A stretch of 64,000 bases of DNA, from assembly GCA_030533445.1 (NCBI GenBank), contig CM060065.1:23481474-23545473 (forward strand). Reading direction: 5' to 3'. The notes below the pieces were generated by a model that saw only the letters and a list, made by a program, of their open reading frames with translations, ran no database searches and was not told the origin of the DNA. Shown here piece after piece: positions 36,961 through 50,282 of this stretch. The stretch is from Cyprinodon diabolis. Its lineage: Eukaryota > Chordata > Actinopteri > Cyprinodontiformes > Cyprinodontidae. The translations under genes were made by a program, and so were the position numbers. The stretch's first letter is position 1. Each line of letters starts with the position of its first letter.

Positions 36961-37870
36961 AGTGGTTCAGGTTATCCTGAGCTATCTCTATCGTTATGCT
37001 GCTATAGGCTTAGACTTCTGGAGGACATAGGGACCCCTATTTCATCATTTTTGCTTGATTCTATCTCTTTTCTTCCACTCTGCAGAATCTGTTAGTTTAA
37101 TCTCTAACGTTATGCTCTCTCTGGCTTTTCTCATAGTACCTTCGCCTAATATAGGGGTGTCAAAATCATTCCAGAAAGGGCCATGTGGCTGCTGGTTTTC
37201 TTTCCACCCAAGCAGTAGCACACCAGACTCCATTCATCCCATCAAGTCATCAGGTTAAGACTAGACTCACCTTGATGAGATGAATGGAGTCTGGTGTGCT
37301 ACTGCTTGGGTGGAAAGAAAACCAGCAGCCACACGGCCCTTTCTGGAACGACTTTGACACCTGTGGCCTAATCTGTTCCTATTTGGCTGTGACACCATCC
37401 TGGAGAGAAATATCAGCTGTGCTGCTGCCTTTGTTTATAGATGTTGGAGATCGGCCTGTTTTTCCAGTGTAGTCCTGTTTGTCTGACTGTGACTGGCTGA
37501 TGTTCTCTCTTGATCCTCTGACATGGGAGCTGACTCAGAGCTCGTCTGCCTGGATGTGTGTTTCCCAGACAGGGCCGTCATTTACAGCTGCTTTTTGTAT
37601 TTCTGCTTCTGTCTCCTTGAACCCCAGTCGGCCTCGGCAGATGGCCGCTCACACTGAGCCTGGATCTGCTGGAGGTTTCTTCCAGTTAAAAGAGAGTTTT
37701 TCCTCTCCACTATCGCTACAAGCATGCTTAGTGTGAGGGATTGCATCCGAGTCAATGAGATGGAAAACTTTGAATCAATTTGACTGTATGATCTGGTGAA
37801 CTGTAAAGTGTCTTGAGATTAAATGTGTTGTGAATTGACGCTAAATAAATAAACTGAATTGAATTGATTG
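36961..37870 (+). mobile_element. L2/CR1-type LINE 3' UTR
   Basis: Follows the LINE stop codon. It contains GGTTATCCTGAGCTAT, CTCGGCAGATGGCCGCTC, CTGGAGGTTTCTTCC, GTGAGGGATTGC and AGTGTCTTGAGATTAA, ending in AATAAACTGAATTGAATTG. The GAATT-type 3' end is usual for the clade. It is interrupted by the hairpin element 37151-37365. Confidence 0.8.
37151..37365. mobile_element. Hairpin (foldback) element, 215 bp, in LINE 3' UTR
   Basis: The two halves are almost exact reverse complements over about 90 bp per arm (GTGTCAAA..TTCCAGAAAGGGCC at the left, GGCCCTTTCTGGAA..TTTGACAC at the right), with a loop near 37245-37270. GCCTAAT flanks both sides (37144-37150 and 37366-37372). The right end reads CACAGGTGTCAAAG inverted. 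A 7-8-bp duplication and CA-type ends suggest a hAT-type MITE. Confidence 0.8.
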
Positions 37871-40045
37871 ATCAGATTATGTAGAGAATTCGCTTTTATT
37901 TTATAGAGGACTGGGAAATCCTTAGCAACAAATTAGTGTTGTGTTTTGCAATGAGTCTTTAACAGTGCTGCAGGAGTTCTAGCCTACTCATCTTTGCAGA
38001 ATTTATATAAATTTATATTATTTTTATATAAGCTGGTTTAAACTTTTTGAATGATGACTTTCAGCTCATAATATTGCACATTTAATGTATTTGCAGTTTG
38101 AAAACAATGTTCAATAACTTGATATCAAAAATTGTGATCAAAATTCATATGTATGCAAAACCTTTTTTTTAATGTGTTGCATTTTACATATTAACATACT
38201 TATTATTATTAGTACAGATAAAGTGCACGTTGTTGATGTTGAAATAGTGTCCCCAGCAACCCCCCCTTAGAAACAGCAGGAAATGTAACATTTAAATATT
38301 TTTTCTTTTTTTTTAAAATCTTCTATAAAACCAATAAATGAATTATAATAAATAATAATAGGATTTTCTCTTTATATATATGTCTTCTCAAGACACGTAA
38401 TCAAAATGTATATTGCTAGATGGGTATGCCATATTGGCAATTTTGTCCTTTTCACAGAGAGATAGTTGATGGTCACATGACCCAGTTGAAGGTCAAAGCA
38501 AATTTATTGTCTGAATAAAATGTAGGGTTGAAACACTAGATTGTGACACTACTACATTTTATCCTCTATGGACCAATGTGGCTACTACATGTTGAGCGAG
38601 ACTGAGCTTTTAAAATTCATTCCTTCAGTTTAACATAGTTAATTTTCCTACCATAATCATATTAGTGAAAATACTTTTTTTTGACAAGTACAGACAATAA
38701 ATGACAAAGTTTAGGGAACTTATTATGGTACAAATTCTATAGATAGCTGTACAAATTCTGCAAGTATACAGGATAACAGATTTAGAAATTTTTTGAAATT
38801 GCATGAATAGAAACAAATCTAATGTATTAACCTTCAAAATATATTATTGACAGATAAGTGATTTTGGAATATGATATATCAAGTGATGTGGCACAGTGAG
38901 GGAGCAAATTTTTACCATTGCAAGTATGAGCTGAATTATCGGCTTTGTGACAGAGCTCAATGGTTTTTAATAGTTACTAAATTGCCCTGAGCACCTGCAA
39001 CATATTTTAAACTCTACAGAAGCTGTATCGTTGTAACCTTTGTTAGTATGTGTTTGTAAGAATTTTCATATAATTTAATATAGGCAAAGAAGATGACTGG
39101 AAGACATAAATGTTTTTTATGCTCATACAAACGCTTTTCTTGTTATTCTCCCTGAGTCTACCTCATTTTTTGCTGTCAGTCCATCTCACCGCCATCTCTT
39201 TGCTACTTTCCCAGATAAATGTTTCATAAGGTCCCCATATCCTCTCTTGGAATAGATATGTCCAAGAGATTATACTGTATGACACATCATTCAGTCAAAT
39301 TTACCTTGGACCGAACATTGCATGGCCCAAAAACAAGTGCATCTCCAACAGAACTAAAGCAGGAAGGGGGGAAACAGAGAGGAAGCATATTTTATTACCC
39401 CAAATTGACTGTCAAATTGCGTCTGCAGTCAAAGAATTATCAAAGGGTTTATCCTTTTCAAATGTGAAAGTCTAAAGTGGGTCACACTCCGTACTCACGG
39501 TAATATCACAGTAAATATTCACAAGCTTATCATTATTTAATCAGCCCCTAATGGAAAAGATCCCCTCCCCAAATATAGACCCACCTCCAAACTTAATCAT
39601 TTGCAAATATGTAAACAGTTGTATCTTTAAATTTAGTACTGTTTGTCTGCATGTTCTGCCTGTCACATCAGCAGGTATGCACAGGATAGTGTTCTTAATT
39701 TTTTTAATGCAGTATATGTTCAAAGGCAGCTCATATTCCAAGTCAAAAATGCTATCAGAACACAAGATATGGGAAAATGTATGAAATCCCAATCAATCAT
39801 CTTTAATTCACACCAAATATAAACAATCAAATTATGTTTTTCTTATCAAAGTTCAGACAAAATTGTTGGCAAAATGTAAAAAAAAGAAACAATGTTAATT
39901 TAATTAACTTGAAGACATTGTGTGGCCTGAAACTGAAAAAAGGGAGGTTTTTTTTATTCTCACTGCGAAATATAGGGGTGAAAGCATTATGTCTGGGGGG
40001 ACTGTTGCACCAAAACAGATTTGGCATCATGATGAAATAAGATTT
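37871..40045. other. No gene recognised
   Basis: AT-rich. Frames at 39541-39792 and 39219-39467 show no motif. Confidence 0.45.
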
Positions 40046-40320
40046 GGGCTGCACAGTGGAGCAGTGTATAGCACTGCTGCCTTTCAGCAGGAAGGTTCCG
40101 AGTGCAATTTCTGGCCCGGGGTCTTTCTGCATGGATATTGTATGTTCTCCCAATGCATGCGTGGGTACTACGGCTCCCTACCACAGTCCAAAAACATGTC
40201 TGTTCGGGTAATTGGTTAGGTAATTGCTTCTCTAAATTCCCGCCTCTCGCCTGTTGACAGCTGGAGATAGGCAACATCCCTCAAGACCTAAACAGGGATA
40301 AGTGTGACAGATCAATAGCT
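40046..40320 (+). mobile_element. tRNA-derived SINE, old copy
   Basis: Contains GGGCTGCACAGTGGAGCAG, AGCACTGCTGCCTTTCAGCA, GGAAGGTTCC, GTCTTTCTGCATGGA, TGTATGTTCTCCC, GCGTGGGTAC, CACAGTCCAAAAACATG and AATTGGTTAGG, then CTGGAGATAGGCAAC. The order is that of the ubiquitous teleost tRNA SINE. The copy has decayed and has no GGAT tail. Confidence 0.85.
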
Positions 40321-43300
40321 TATGGAAAAGATTATATAGAAATATTAAAGATCATGTAGAAACATTAAGGTACTGTAGTATCTCTAAACCTCAGAAATGG
40401 ACAATGAGCCTCAGCTTAACACCAAATAATTTAAGAAGTTACTTAAATATAATAATAAAAAAGAATAGTAGAGGAAAAACATAATGCCCTGTCTTTATCT
40501 CATTCATACAAAACATTTATACCGAAATGAGGTGTGTGAGCAAGAGGACCAAAAAAAACCTCACTCCGTTACACAGGGTCTGAAAGAATGGTCAGAATAA
40601 TATTTTGCAGAGCATTTCTCTAAACTAACAGGAAGGATCTTGTTCAAAGATTGTGTGTCTAGTTATTATTGGTTTGTTTCTATGATGGTAGAGAAAATGC
40701 AATATGTTGATCTCAATGCCAGAGAAAAGAGCAATATTTTTGTTTAGTGCAGCAGGATCACATCATCCATGAAGCATTATAATATATGCTCGCACCAAGA
40801 TGAAATGTGTTGACAGTATGAACTTTGGGTGTGTGTTAAGAGCCCTGCTGTTTAATCTGTGGTGAATTATACTGTCTTGACTGCCAGGGTCATTTGTCAG
40901 CACATAGTGATGCCTGTTGTAAACAGCAGGGGTAGGGACATTGTTGATTTTATGGGTCCTAAATGTCAATCTTTTCTACTTTTTGTCCACTTCAGGGTTT
41001 AATTGTGGATCAGTTTGAAAAGGCAAGTTATCGGCCAGTCAAAACTAATAGCATATTATGTAATAATCCAGGTTTTGATTTGTCGGTCAAATTATATGTA
41101 ACTTACCATCCTCAAATGCCACAGATACAAATGCTTAATTGAAATGTTGTCTTCTGAAAAACACATTTTACAATAGTCTTTTTAATACACCAATCTTTTC
41201 TTTACTATAGCAGTTTCTCTATGGTATTCTATTTTCAAACCCAGTTGTTAAATTTTAATGCAATGTAACTTCATTGCATTCAGAGTAAGATCAAAGTGTT
41301 CTGGCTCTCTGTTTGATGTATTCTCCATTTGAAGTTTTTCTTCCAAAGACAGAGAGTGTAAAACAAAAGTTTACATATTCCTACTTTTGTGGTAGGTTCT
41401 TCTGTTCAGTGTATTGATCATTTAATCATAAAGTAGAAAGACCTGGGTTTTTGAAACGTGCTGTTATATTGTCAATACTAGGCCAGTAGCGTATTCATTG
41501 CCTCTGTGAAGGACCTGAACATGAGGACTAAAAAATAGTTCTGAAGCTAGCCATTTTCATAATGTTTCAGATTGACAACTAATAACAGGTCATTTATAGG
41601 TTTTTAGTTTTCCTTTTTTTAGGGTTCTGCTGATACAATCATACTCTAGAGAAGGGACACACTCAAATGGAGACTGACAGACAAGAAGTAGTATTGTTGC
41701 TGTGCTGAACACTCCAACTTCAACCCAGAACAGGAGTGATTAGCGTAAAACAAACATGAGGTAGCTCACAATGACATCACACACAGCCAAAGGGGTTGAA
41801 CAAATGTTGGAGTGTATTCATTGAGAAAATAGAACCACTCAGCATCTGTTACAAATCACCATGTCAGCCTGTGTGTGTATAATGATCTGTGGAACGTGAC
41901 TAAAGGCTTACTGTGATTACTCTGAGTGGGTCTTTTTCACTCTGCACTGGAAGCTCTTGGTGTTTCTTTCTTAACAAAATTAAAAGTCGCTTCTGTTCCA
42001 CACTGCTCTTCTGGTCCAGGGATCAGATAAATTAAGAAAATACCAACACCTTTGGTAGACCTGGTTGGTGTGAAAGGATGCTTTCACATAGGGATTTTTA
42101 GACCAGGCCAAAGAAAATAGTGTATTTTTAAGGGATTGCCTCAGAATTGAGCTGATGGAGATGAAAAAAAAAAGCCTGTCACATCAGTTGGTCAGCACAA
42201 ACAGAAGACCCTCTTTCATCTTATTTGCAACAAAAACACTTTATTCCTGTACTATCATCCTCTCACTAAACCTTTTAGAAACTTTATTGTGCTTTAGAGT
42301 CAATCAAAATAATTAGTTTTATGACTGACTGCAGTTCGACGTTGAATAAAACACCATGATTGCATGCTAGCTGAGCATTTATTGGTCATGCTATGTTGTT
42401 ATCATATCAAATACTTATATTTTTATTAACTACAGTGGTGATCAAGGATATTTGTAGGACAGATGGGAATAATCCAAAATGACTTATACTGTAACACCAT
42501 GTATTGTAGGAAGGCACAGCAAAACAAGTTAGACATGTAAGCATACCACATTGGACAGTAGACGTGTGCATTAGCTTGGAAAAAGTGGTGAACTGACAAT
42601 ATGCAACCTAAATCTTATTTCACCTCGACTATGTCAGTTTCGCACTAGCTTAAATACTACTAGACCTACAGTACATGAAATGTCAGTCTGAAGTTTGAAG
42701 CTTAGGCTTAAAGTGAAAGAGGGGGAGAGAACCAAAAAGAACAACATTGTAATGTATGTAATGTACAAGTATAGCATTCAACCTTACATATACATATGCA
42801 GAATTTTTTTTGTTTGTTTCAATGCAATTATGCTTTATATGAAACTGTTTGTGCCTTATGTACATTTTTGAAGCAGTGCTTTCAAACTGCATTATAAATA
42901 ATGGGTTATATCGTACTTTCCTGAAGCACCGAACTGATTTCATGAAGGAGCCTTTTTAGGACAAGTTCTGTCATATCATTGAAGTCTCTGTCTCTTCTAA
43001 TATGCTGGGTGCAGGGGCATCAGAAGTTTTTAATTCAGTGTTCTGCAGCATCTTAACTCAGCCTTCTGTGTCTGTGCCATCACAATCTAAATAAGTCAAG
43101 TGACAATGATTTCCAACCCCTTTGACCTTTGCACCCAAGTTGACAATTAAGTCTTAGCTTTAGTATTTATCATAAAAAGTCAAGCCATGAATGGGATGCT
43201 TAACTCAGTTTTTCAGGGTAAATTATGCATATTGCACTGTGTGAGATTGAGTCTTGCTATTAATCGATCATTAAAACTACATCAGTTCTATTCAAATGGT

Positions 43301-43409
43301 ACATGTGTGACATCAAGGGTGTTTAGGACCTGCAATTTCTCGACCTGTCTAAAAAGTACTTTGCAACATAGTTTATGTACTGATCAAACTGAATATCCTG
43401 CAAAATAAA
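40321..43409. other. No gene recognised
   Basis: AT-rich, no repeat ends or RNA genes seen. Confidence 0.45.
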
Positions 43410-44147
43410 TGTGCAAAAAATCAGCTTTGAAAAATCTTTTGATTCTATGCCTATACCCACATGCAAGAAAACCTTCAGGAGAAAGCAGAAAAGAAGTGAG
43501 GTTTATTGAAAACAATGATAAGTGTGCAACAGAGAATGTAATCCGGGTGGAAATAGTAACAAGAGGAAACTGGGAGCCCTGAAACAGTGAGACTGGTAAG
43601 TTTTATGAATCCAGAGAGTGGTTAGAGGGAGAAAAATATGTTTACAGAATGGAGAATTATGATCTCTCAGGGGAGAGGATGAGCAGTGGATGGGGTTGTG
43701 CTGCTTAAATCTTATGGGTGTTGAGAACTGTGTGGTGCAGGGTGAACAGGTAGTGCAGTTCTTGGATGAAAATACTCGGGGGAACCAGAACACAGTAATG
43801 CCTTTTAGGGGCCAAAGAAAAAAGCTAACTAAATTGTGAGAAGTGAGAAGCTCAGGCTGGTTCAAATTAATACAAAGAAGAATGCTAAGGAAAATATTCA
43901 GAAAATTTGGGAGGAGGCTTGACATTACTGATGACAGTTAACATTCACAGAGAGAGACTTGCTTCCTGCTCCTTTTATGCTGTCAGCTGAATGAGACTGA
44001 TTGCAATAAATAAACTGCACCTGTGAGGTGGTACAACAAGAGCGGTATGCCCAGCCCAGCCAACAACAGGGAAGCCCTTTAATGAAAAATCAACGGAACT
44101 GGAACCAAGCAGATCACAGAACCAAAAACAACGCCATTTTCCTGACA
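43410..44147 (-). mobile_element. Probable solo LTR, minus orientation
   Basis: On the minus strand it starts TGTCAGGAAAATGG. A TATA-like CATAAAAGGAGC lies near 43971-43982 and AATAAACC near 43502. The last part contains GCATGTGGGTATAGG, similar to GCATGTGGGTTG near the end of the LTR at 59651-60287. It would end at the TG on plus strand 43410-43411. Flanks ATAAA and GTAAA differ by one base, so the target duplication is only suggestive. The 140-codon minus frame inside is not gene-like. Confidence 0.5.
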
Positions 44148-44181
44148 GTAAAAAACATAATAGTAAAATATCTTTGTGTAG

Positions 44182-45578
44182 CATGGGCGTAGGTTTGCAC
44201 AGGGACCATAGGGACATGTCCCTACCAAAATTTTGGACGGACCTATTTGTCCCTACCAATAATTGGATGTGAACAACATGTTTATAATTTACTATACAGC
44301 AGCCGCTTCTTTTCCTCTCCCAGCTTCTCTGCCTGGTAGCTGCAGCTGCCTGCTCTTTCCTGTCCCTTTCACATAGCAGCGCATCAACTGTGCTGCGCGG
44401 TTTAACTCTCTGATTATTCTGCCTTAAGTTCCGCCTTCTCTCTTTCTGATTGCGTGTTTTCTAGTCTGTATGTGAGCGCGCGCGGGTGCTTGGAGCGCGA
44501 AAAAAAGACGATAAAATAAATTAATATTGGGCTACGAAACTAGTCCAAATTAAAAAACTTATCTACGCTAAAACAGGCGAACGCTTCTGATTGGAGTTCT
44601 GTAAAGAAGCAGGAGAGAGTTTTTTGATTTGTGGAACTTGAGAAATGTAAGTTAACAACATTAGGATTTCTTTTATTTTATCTTTTAATCAGATAGCCAT
44701 AGGCTCCTTGAAGAAGATCTTTTATGAAATGAAACCAGGTGAAACAGAAACGTTTAAACGTTTCCTTTGGAGGAGTTCTGGATGGAGAATATTGACAGAC
44801 AAAAACTATTTTTTTTTACTTCTTAAATGCAAAATGTTTACATATTTTTTACAATCTTGGTATAATTCCTGCTCTAAGTGGGTCGTTCTGTCGGCTAAAG
44901 GCACATTTTAGTGGCCCTATATTCCAGTTAACGATTAATCAATTACATAGTTCACGATTATTTAAATAATTTGTTAATATGATTAATTGTTTCAGCCATA
45001 GATAAAATACATGAAATTAGCTACACAGAGTAACTACAGCCCAGATGTACAACTTCTAATATTAATGCTTTAAATGCTCAGTGTCAGTTCCTCTTCTAGT
45101 TCCAGTGCACATGTAAATACAATACATTTATTTGCCGTCCCTTGAATGTATTTTTTTGCATGATCCAGAGAGAGCATATTAGATAAAAAAAAATAAGAGT
45201 GGGTTTTACCTCTGCACAATTCTATATCTTCAGAAGAAAACACAGGATAAATCCACATATTATAGACTATATTTGGTTAAACAGACACTGTCTTAGTCAC
45301 AGGTAAATTTAAGTGCAATCCTTTTCAAAGTGGAAAAAGTCCTAATTCCACATTCATCAGAGCCAGTGATGCTTTAAATATTGATAAACAGCATCTAGAG
45401 CATGTAGTGCTTATAAGATTTGTATTAATGTAGCAAGAAATGCTGCTGTTCTCTTTAAACAAAATGAGCCCTGAAGCTCACATTAAGCATAAAAAAAGAG
45501 CATGCATATTTTTGCAAAGGACCAATGAAACTGAAGAATAGTGTCCCTACCAAAGTTGAAATCAAACCTACGCCCTTG
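44182..45578. mobile_element. hAT-like non-autonomous element, 1397 bp
   Basis: Terminal inverted repeats are CATGGGCGTAGGTTTG and CAAGGGCGTAGGTTTG (right end inverted), 16 bp with one mismatch. They are flanked by perfect 8-bp duplications TTGTGTAG at 44174-44181 and 45579-45586. Both ends also carry GTCCCTACCAA motifs just inside. No transposase frame is visible; the 67-codon frame at 44708-44911 matches nothing. The duplication length and CA ends fit hAT. Confidence 0.85.
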
Positions 45579-45586
45579 TTGTGTAG

Positions 45587-47740
45587 TACAGTAAAAAGAA
45601 CCTTATTCAACTAATCTTTGCAAAAGTATATTCTCATGTAATAATTTGCCAATCCCAGACACTATAGAGCATAAAGCATTTATGTCTAATTGACCTATTT
45701 TTTAGATTCACATCCAGCAGGCTTTTATTACAAATTCATGCAATGTTTTTATCCACTATCCAAATACCCATGAGACTATTAATTACTTCTTGCTATTTTT
45801 TTCTGATGTAGCAAAAACCTGAAAAAGAGAATGAAAGAGCAGAAAATATGAATAAAAAACACAAGGCAGCATTTGTTTTTCAATGATCATTGTCTTTAAA
45901 TTCATACCACAACTGATAGTAATATGAACCATTCTTTTCATTCTAACAATTTTGTATAGAAAGGTTCAGAATGGCAACTACGGTAGTCAGAAATAATTAA
46001 ACTGATGGCTTATTATGTTGTATTGCAAATCAAACATGCTTAGCATTTGGCAAAAGCTGAAGTGTGCAGTGTTGGCATTAGGCCAGCTATGTATAACAAG
46101 TGAACGCAAGCAGGTGCATTGCAACTTTTCTTTCCCTGGCGGGACAAAGAAACAAAAAAATCAATGACAATCACAGTATGCAGATAAAAACTTAGACAAA
46201 ATGGCTCGATCTTAACCCCTTTGGTTAGCAGCTGTGTGAGTTCTAACAGAATGTGCAGAAGTTAAAGCACATAAGCCGTTCCTTGCAGAGCATTTCTCTA
46301 AACTAAAATGCAAAACTTTTTTTGTGTCTTGCAAGTTTCTTTCATATACTGATTAGCAGAATTCAAACTTGCTTATAACTAAGATAAAGTAGTTCTGCTG
46401 CTTTAATCTTACTGTGATATTGTCAACTTTTGCTGTGTTTACCATTACTGCAGTTGTTTGTTTGCTACAGTTTTGTTTATCCCTTGGTTTGCAGTATGCT
46501 TCTAAGCTATTGGATGCTGTTTAGTTGTCATCAAAAGGACTTTCTCTGTGAAAGTTCTTCTGTTTTGAAGAACTGAATTTCAACATTAAAAATTAAATGC
46601 TATATTGCAAAACATCACTTCTTAGATTTAGGGCAAGTGTTGGAGCAGATGTTCCACTAGTGATCTGTAAATAAGTGGAATTGTAGATAAAGACACTGAG
46701 GAGGCTGTAAGATATTCAGGAAGCAACCCAACCCTGCTTCAAATCCACTCTAAGCAAATAGAGCAAAAGTCGTCAGAAACTGTTAAAGGGTATTTGATTA
46801 TTGCATCTTATTTTAGTTCCACTTCCACTCCCTTTATCCCCAGACCCTCTCAGATTTCTGCTTGATCTGGGAAGGGGGTGGGGAAGGCTGAGATATTAAA
46901 TTAATCCTTGGTTGTGGTGGTGGGGGTATATTACTAAAGTATGCATAAGAGTGGAAATAATGAAAATAAATAAACATTCATAAAAAAAAGATAATAACTG
47001 ATGGATTGTAGTATAGCTTGGAGACTTTTTGATTAGCGTTTCTTCTATCTGTTTTAAAAGAAAGTACAGCTCACTGCATGGCTTGCACATTCATTGGAAT
47101 ATATAACAATTGTTCCTCAATCAGAACAAGTGCTTGTTTAAAATGCAAATCCGCTCTTGTCTGTGACATGTTGTAATTAGACAGAACAATGATACATTAT
47201 TTTTGTGATCTTTATCAGCACTCATCAAGGGGCTTTAAGAATGGGACAATGATTGACCACCTGGTCCTGCTCCTGTAGCTAAATTTATTAAACACACTTT
47301 CTTTAGAAAATCAATGCACAATTGTATGAGTTGTGCAGGGTCAGACTTATTTTTGAGAAGACATAATTAGCCTGACCTGTGACTTGCAAAAGCTTTGAAG
47401 CATTACTTTATTCGATTTCTTACACTGTAGTATGTTCTAAAGAAACCCAGGGAAGCCTTGAGTTTTTTTAGTAGTTTACTGTGTTATACAGTGATGATGT
47501 ATTTAAACATTTTAAGTCTTTACCCTCTAAAAAAGGTACTTATAAAGGCTTTGTTGAGCAAAATCTTAGTATTTTTTTTCCTCTCCTGTGCTACTTAAAA
47601 GTTTGTTATAAAACGTAAGACTTTTTTTAGGACATTTGCTGTGAAAACATTCAAGTGCTTAATTTTCATTATTTGACAAAACATGCCTATTATGAGAAGA
47701 CCATAGCATCCCTTTTCCATGTAATTACTTAGTAATTCTA
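45587..47740. other. No gene recognised
   Basis: AT-rich, no repeat ends recognised. Confidence 0.45.
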
Positions 47741-48404
47741 TTAAAGGGGGCCATAGAATGATTAAATAGGGTATTTGGTGATGGTCCTTAAGGTCTATGA
47801 ATACGGTGTGTAACATTGGTTGGGCTGAAAATGGCATATTTGCTTTTCTATGAGCCCTAATGCAAGCCTGGTTAAGAGACCCAGAACCTCCTCCCCACAG
47901 CCCCTTTCTCTTGTTGGGCCTGCATAGTCGAAGTAGTTCTAATCCACACATGGTTTACAAATTATTGTATTGACTGCATGCTCTCACTCTCATTACAAAA
48001 ACACCTAGTCTAAAATCCAGGATAATTTATCAGACTCGCGGGCATCCATGAACAACTGTCTATATCAAGGAGACTCCCGGAACTTCCGGGAGACGTCTAT
48101 TCCCGGCCCCCAGCCCCCCTCCTCTGGCTGAGTCGGAGGAAGGGGTAACAATTCATACCTGCCCCTGCAGGGCATGACAAAAGTACAGGCCAGAACCAAA
48201 TAAGACAACATCCCCAAATTTACATCGATTCGGTGCTTCATTTGAATTTGCCCGTTTTATGGTGAAATTTTAGAATTGTGAGATTTGCAGAGAAAGGTTG
48301 TGTTCATGGGGTTTCAACTTCTCTGCACGTCAACTTCACCCACTGAGCTATCGTGTTCATCTATAACAATGTAAACTTGGTTTTGCATTCTATGACTCCT
48401 TTAA
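47741..48404. mobile_element. TTAA-flanked inverted-repeat element, 664 bp
   Basis: TTAA lies at 47741-47744 and 48401-48404. The ends are AAAGGGGGCCATAGAATG on the left and CATTCTATGACTCCTTT on the right, inverted matches with a few changes. TTAA duplications are made by Kolobok and piggyBac elements; the end sequence fits a Kolobok-like MITE better, from memory. Inside are a CTCCCGGAA/TTCCGGGAG hairpin near 48075 and, on the minus strand, GATAGCTCAGTGGGTGAA. The right third is shared with 18222-18446. Confidence 0.75.
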
Positions 48405-50282
48405 GTGTTGTAAATGTGTCAAATACTGTAGAGACAGACAGACAGACAGATCCATTCAAACACCTATATGTGCCTGTGGACTACAGGGAGGGTGGCAATG
48501 GAAAAAACCTGCTTTTAATCAAATTGGAAGATAGAGAAAACAATACTGACAAAGAATGAAGGGGAATGAGGTTGGTGAGTGTTTTTTTTTAAAGCCATTT
48601 ATATTTAAGTCTAGAATGACTACGCTACGTTGTCCTACGCAGACAACGGCAGCCTTCTTTTCTCTGCTCCGCCATTCTGTTTACCCGGCAGGCTCCCTTG
48701 ATTCCCACACAGCCTCTCACCTCCCTCTGTAAGTACCCCTGGGTAGCCGTAGCCTGTCCTCGCTCTGTCTCCCTGGTGTGCTTGTCCAATCTATCTATGT
48801 GCTCCTCTGCTGTCCTTCAGAGCTAACACAACCCCCACCTCCTCACTTCTCTGATGAGCTGTTTTCTCAGCGGGCTCCTCCGATCTCCCACCATGGCACC
48901 TTAGCTCCAGAGGGGCTAAGGTACCACTACACCCCTCGTCCCAGTTCTGGTGCCTTCTCTATCTGTGTTCTTGCACTGTTGTCTGCTCTTGTCTGAGCTC
49001 TAGAATGCTGTCTCACCTTACCTCTGTTGTCAGAGTGTTTCTTCCCCCAACTCGCAAAGGAACAACCCAGAGCTGGGTCAGGTATAGGCAGAAGCATCAT
49101 TGAAAGTGACTGTCATCCAGACGTAGCTTCTGGAGGGGGTGGATTTATTCTCCACACTGGTTCCGATTCCGGAGAAAATGGTGAACAAAGGATGCTGAAA
49201 GCTCAGCTTTCAAAAGTAAAAAAGCACTCAGAGTCCCTCTGTAAATTCTTGTCCACCATGTTGGGATAAAACCAGCAACCTGTAGACTTGATGATGTACT
49301 GTAGAAGCTTTTGCCAGTCATGCAAATTGCTTTGCGAGACGAATTTCAAGGCAAGCAAAACCAGGCGAAACAGTTTGAATTGCCCTTCTCAAAAGCTGGC
49401 CTATGTAACTTCAGAAGTTACATATCCATCACTGAATGGGTTTTGAAAACACTTTATGGGAGTCTGAGCTCCCCCTAAACACGAAAGCTAACTAAGTTAA
49501 CAGTTATTTGTAATGAACAAAACAGATATAAACGTACTCGATCAGACATATTTTTAGTTCTCTGATGCAGGATTTAATCTTAAGGGATAAATGTGTCGTT
49601 GTCTTTTGATTTTTCAGTCTGATGGTCCAAAGCAGTCTGCTGAGATTCCAAAAGACTTTTCAATGTAGTATTGCCTACGGTGACCATATGTGCCCGATTT
49701 CCGAGGAAAGTCTCCATTTTGGAACACCTGTCCCCGGAAATGTCCCAGATTTTACTGTTTTATGAATGAGGAGGGCAATGTTGCGTGTAGACTGTTATTA
49801 CGGTAGAAAGAACCACGCCAGCATGCTGCGTGCAGAAACAGCTGTTAGCTAGCTGATTGGCAGCTCTTAACGTATAGATGATGACCAGAGCGCATCACTT
49901 TTAAAACAGATGGGGAAGTTCATTATCAGACCTGGTCGCAGCTGCCCTATGTTATGGTGAGTGTGTTAATTGGTTCATTATTCATTGTGATAAATGTTTG
50001 GTTCATGCCTAGGTTCATAAAAAAAGGGCTTTGATGTGTTTAGTTTTAGTACTGTAAAGATGAGGACCGAAAATGTAACATAAACCAAGCTAATCAACAA
50101 AAAGTAAGACAAACAATTTGGTGCAGCTAGAATGAGTAAACAGACTCAGATCAAATTAAACAGAATGATTGAAAACATCTTGTAAGGCTTTAATCTGGTT
50201 CAGTGGTTCTCAAGGGATCAACAAGAGTTCGCCTAAGGTGTTTTTCCAACTGATTGGTGACCTTTAGTTTATATCATCAGAT
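48405..50282. other. No gene; GC-richer patch at 48640-49270
   Basis: GACA repeats lie at 48431-48450. 48640-49270 is GC-richer and contains a GCACCTTAGC/GCTAAGGTAC hairpin near 48896-48926, possibly retroelement-derived. 49680-49760 has GGTGACCATATGTGCCC, similar to a fish MITE end. CAGTGGTTCTCAA at 50199 resembles a hAT terminus. None is complete. Confidence 0.35.

Noticed and set aside
43503..43925. 140-codon minus-strand frame, hydrophobic at the start
   Set aside because: It overlaps LTR-like sequence and has low-complexity Ser/Leu/Phe content with no recognisable motif.
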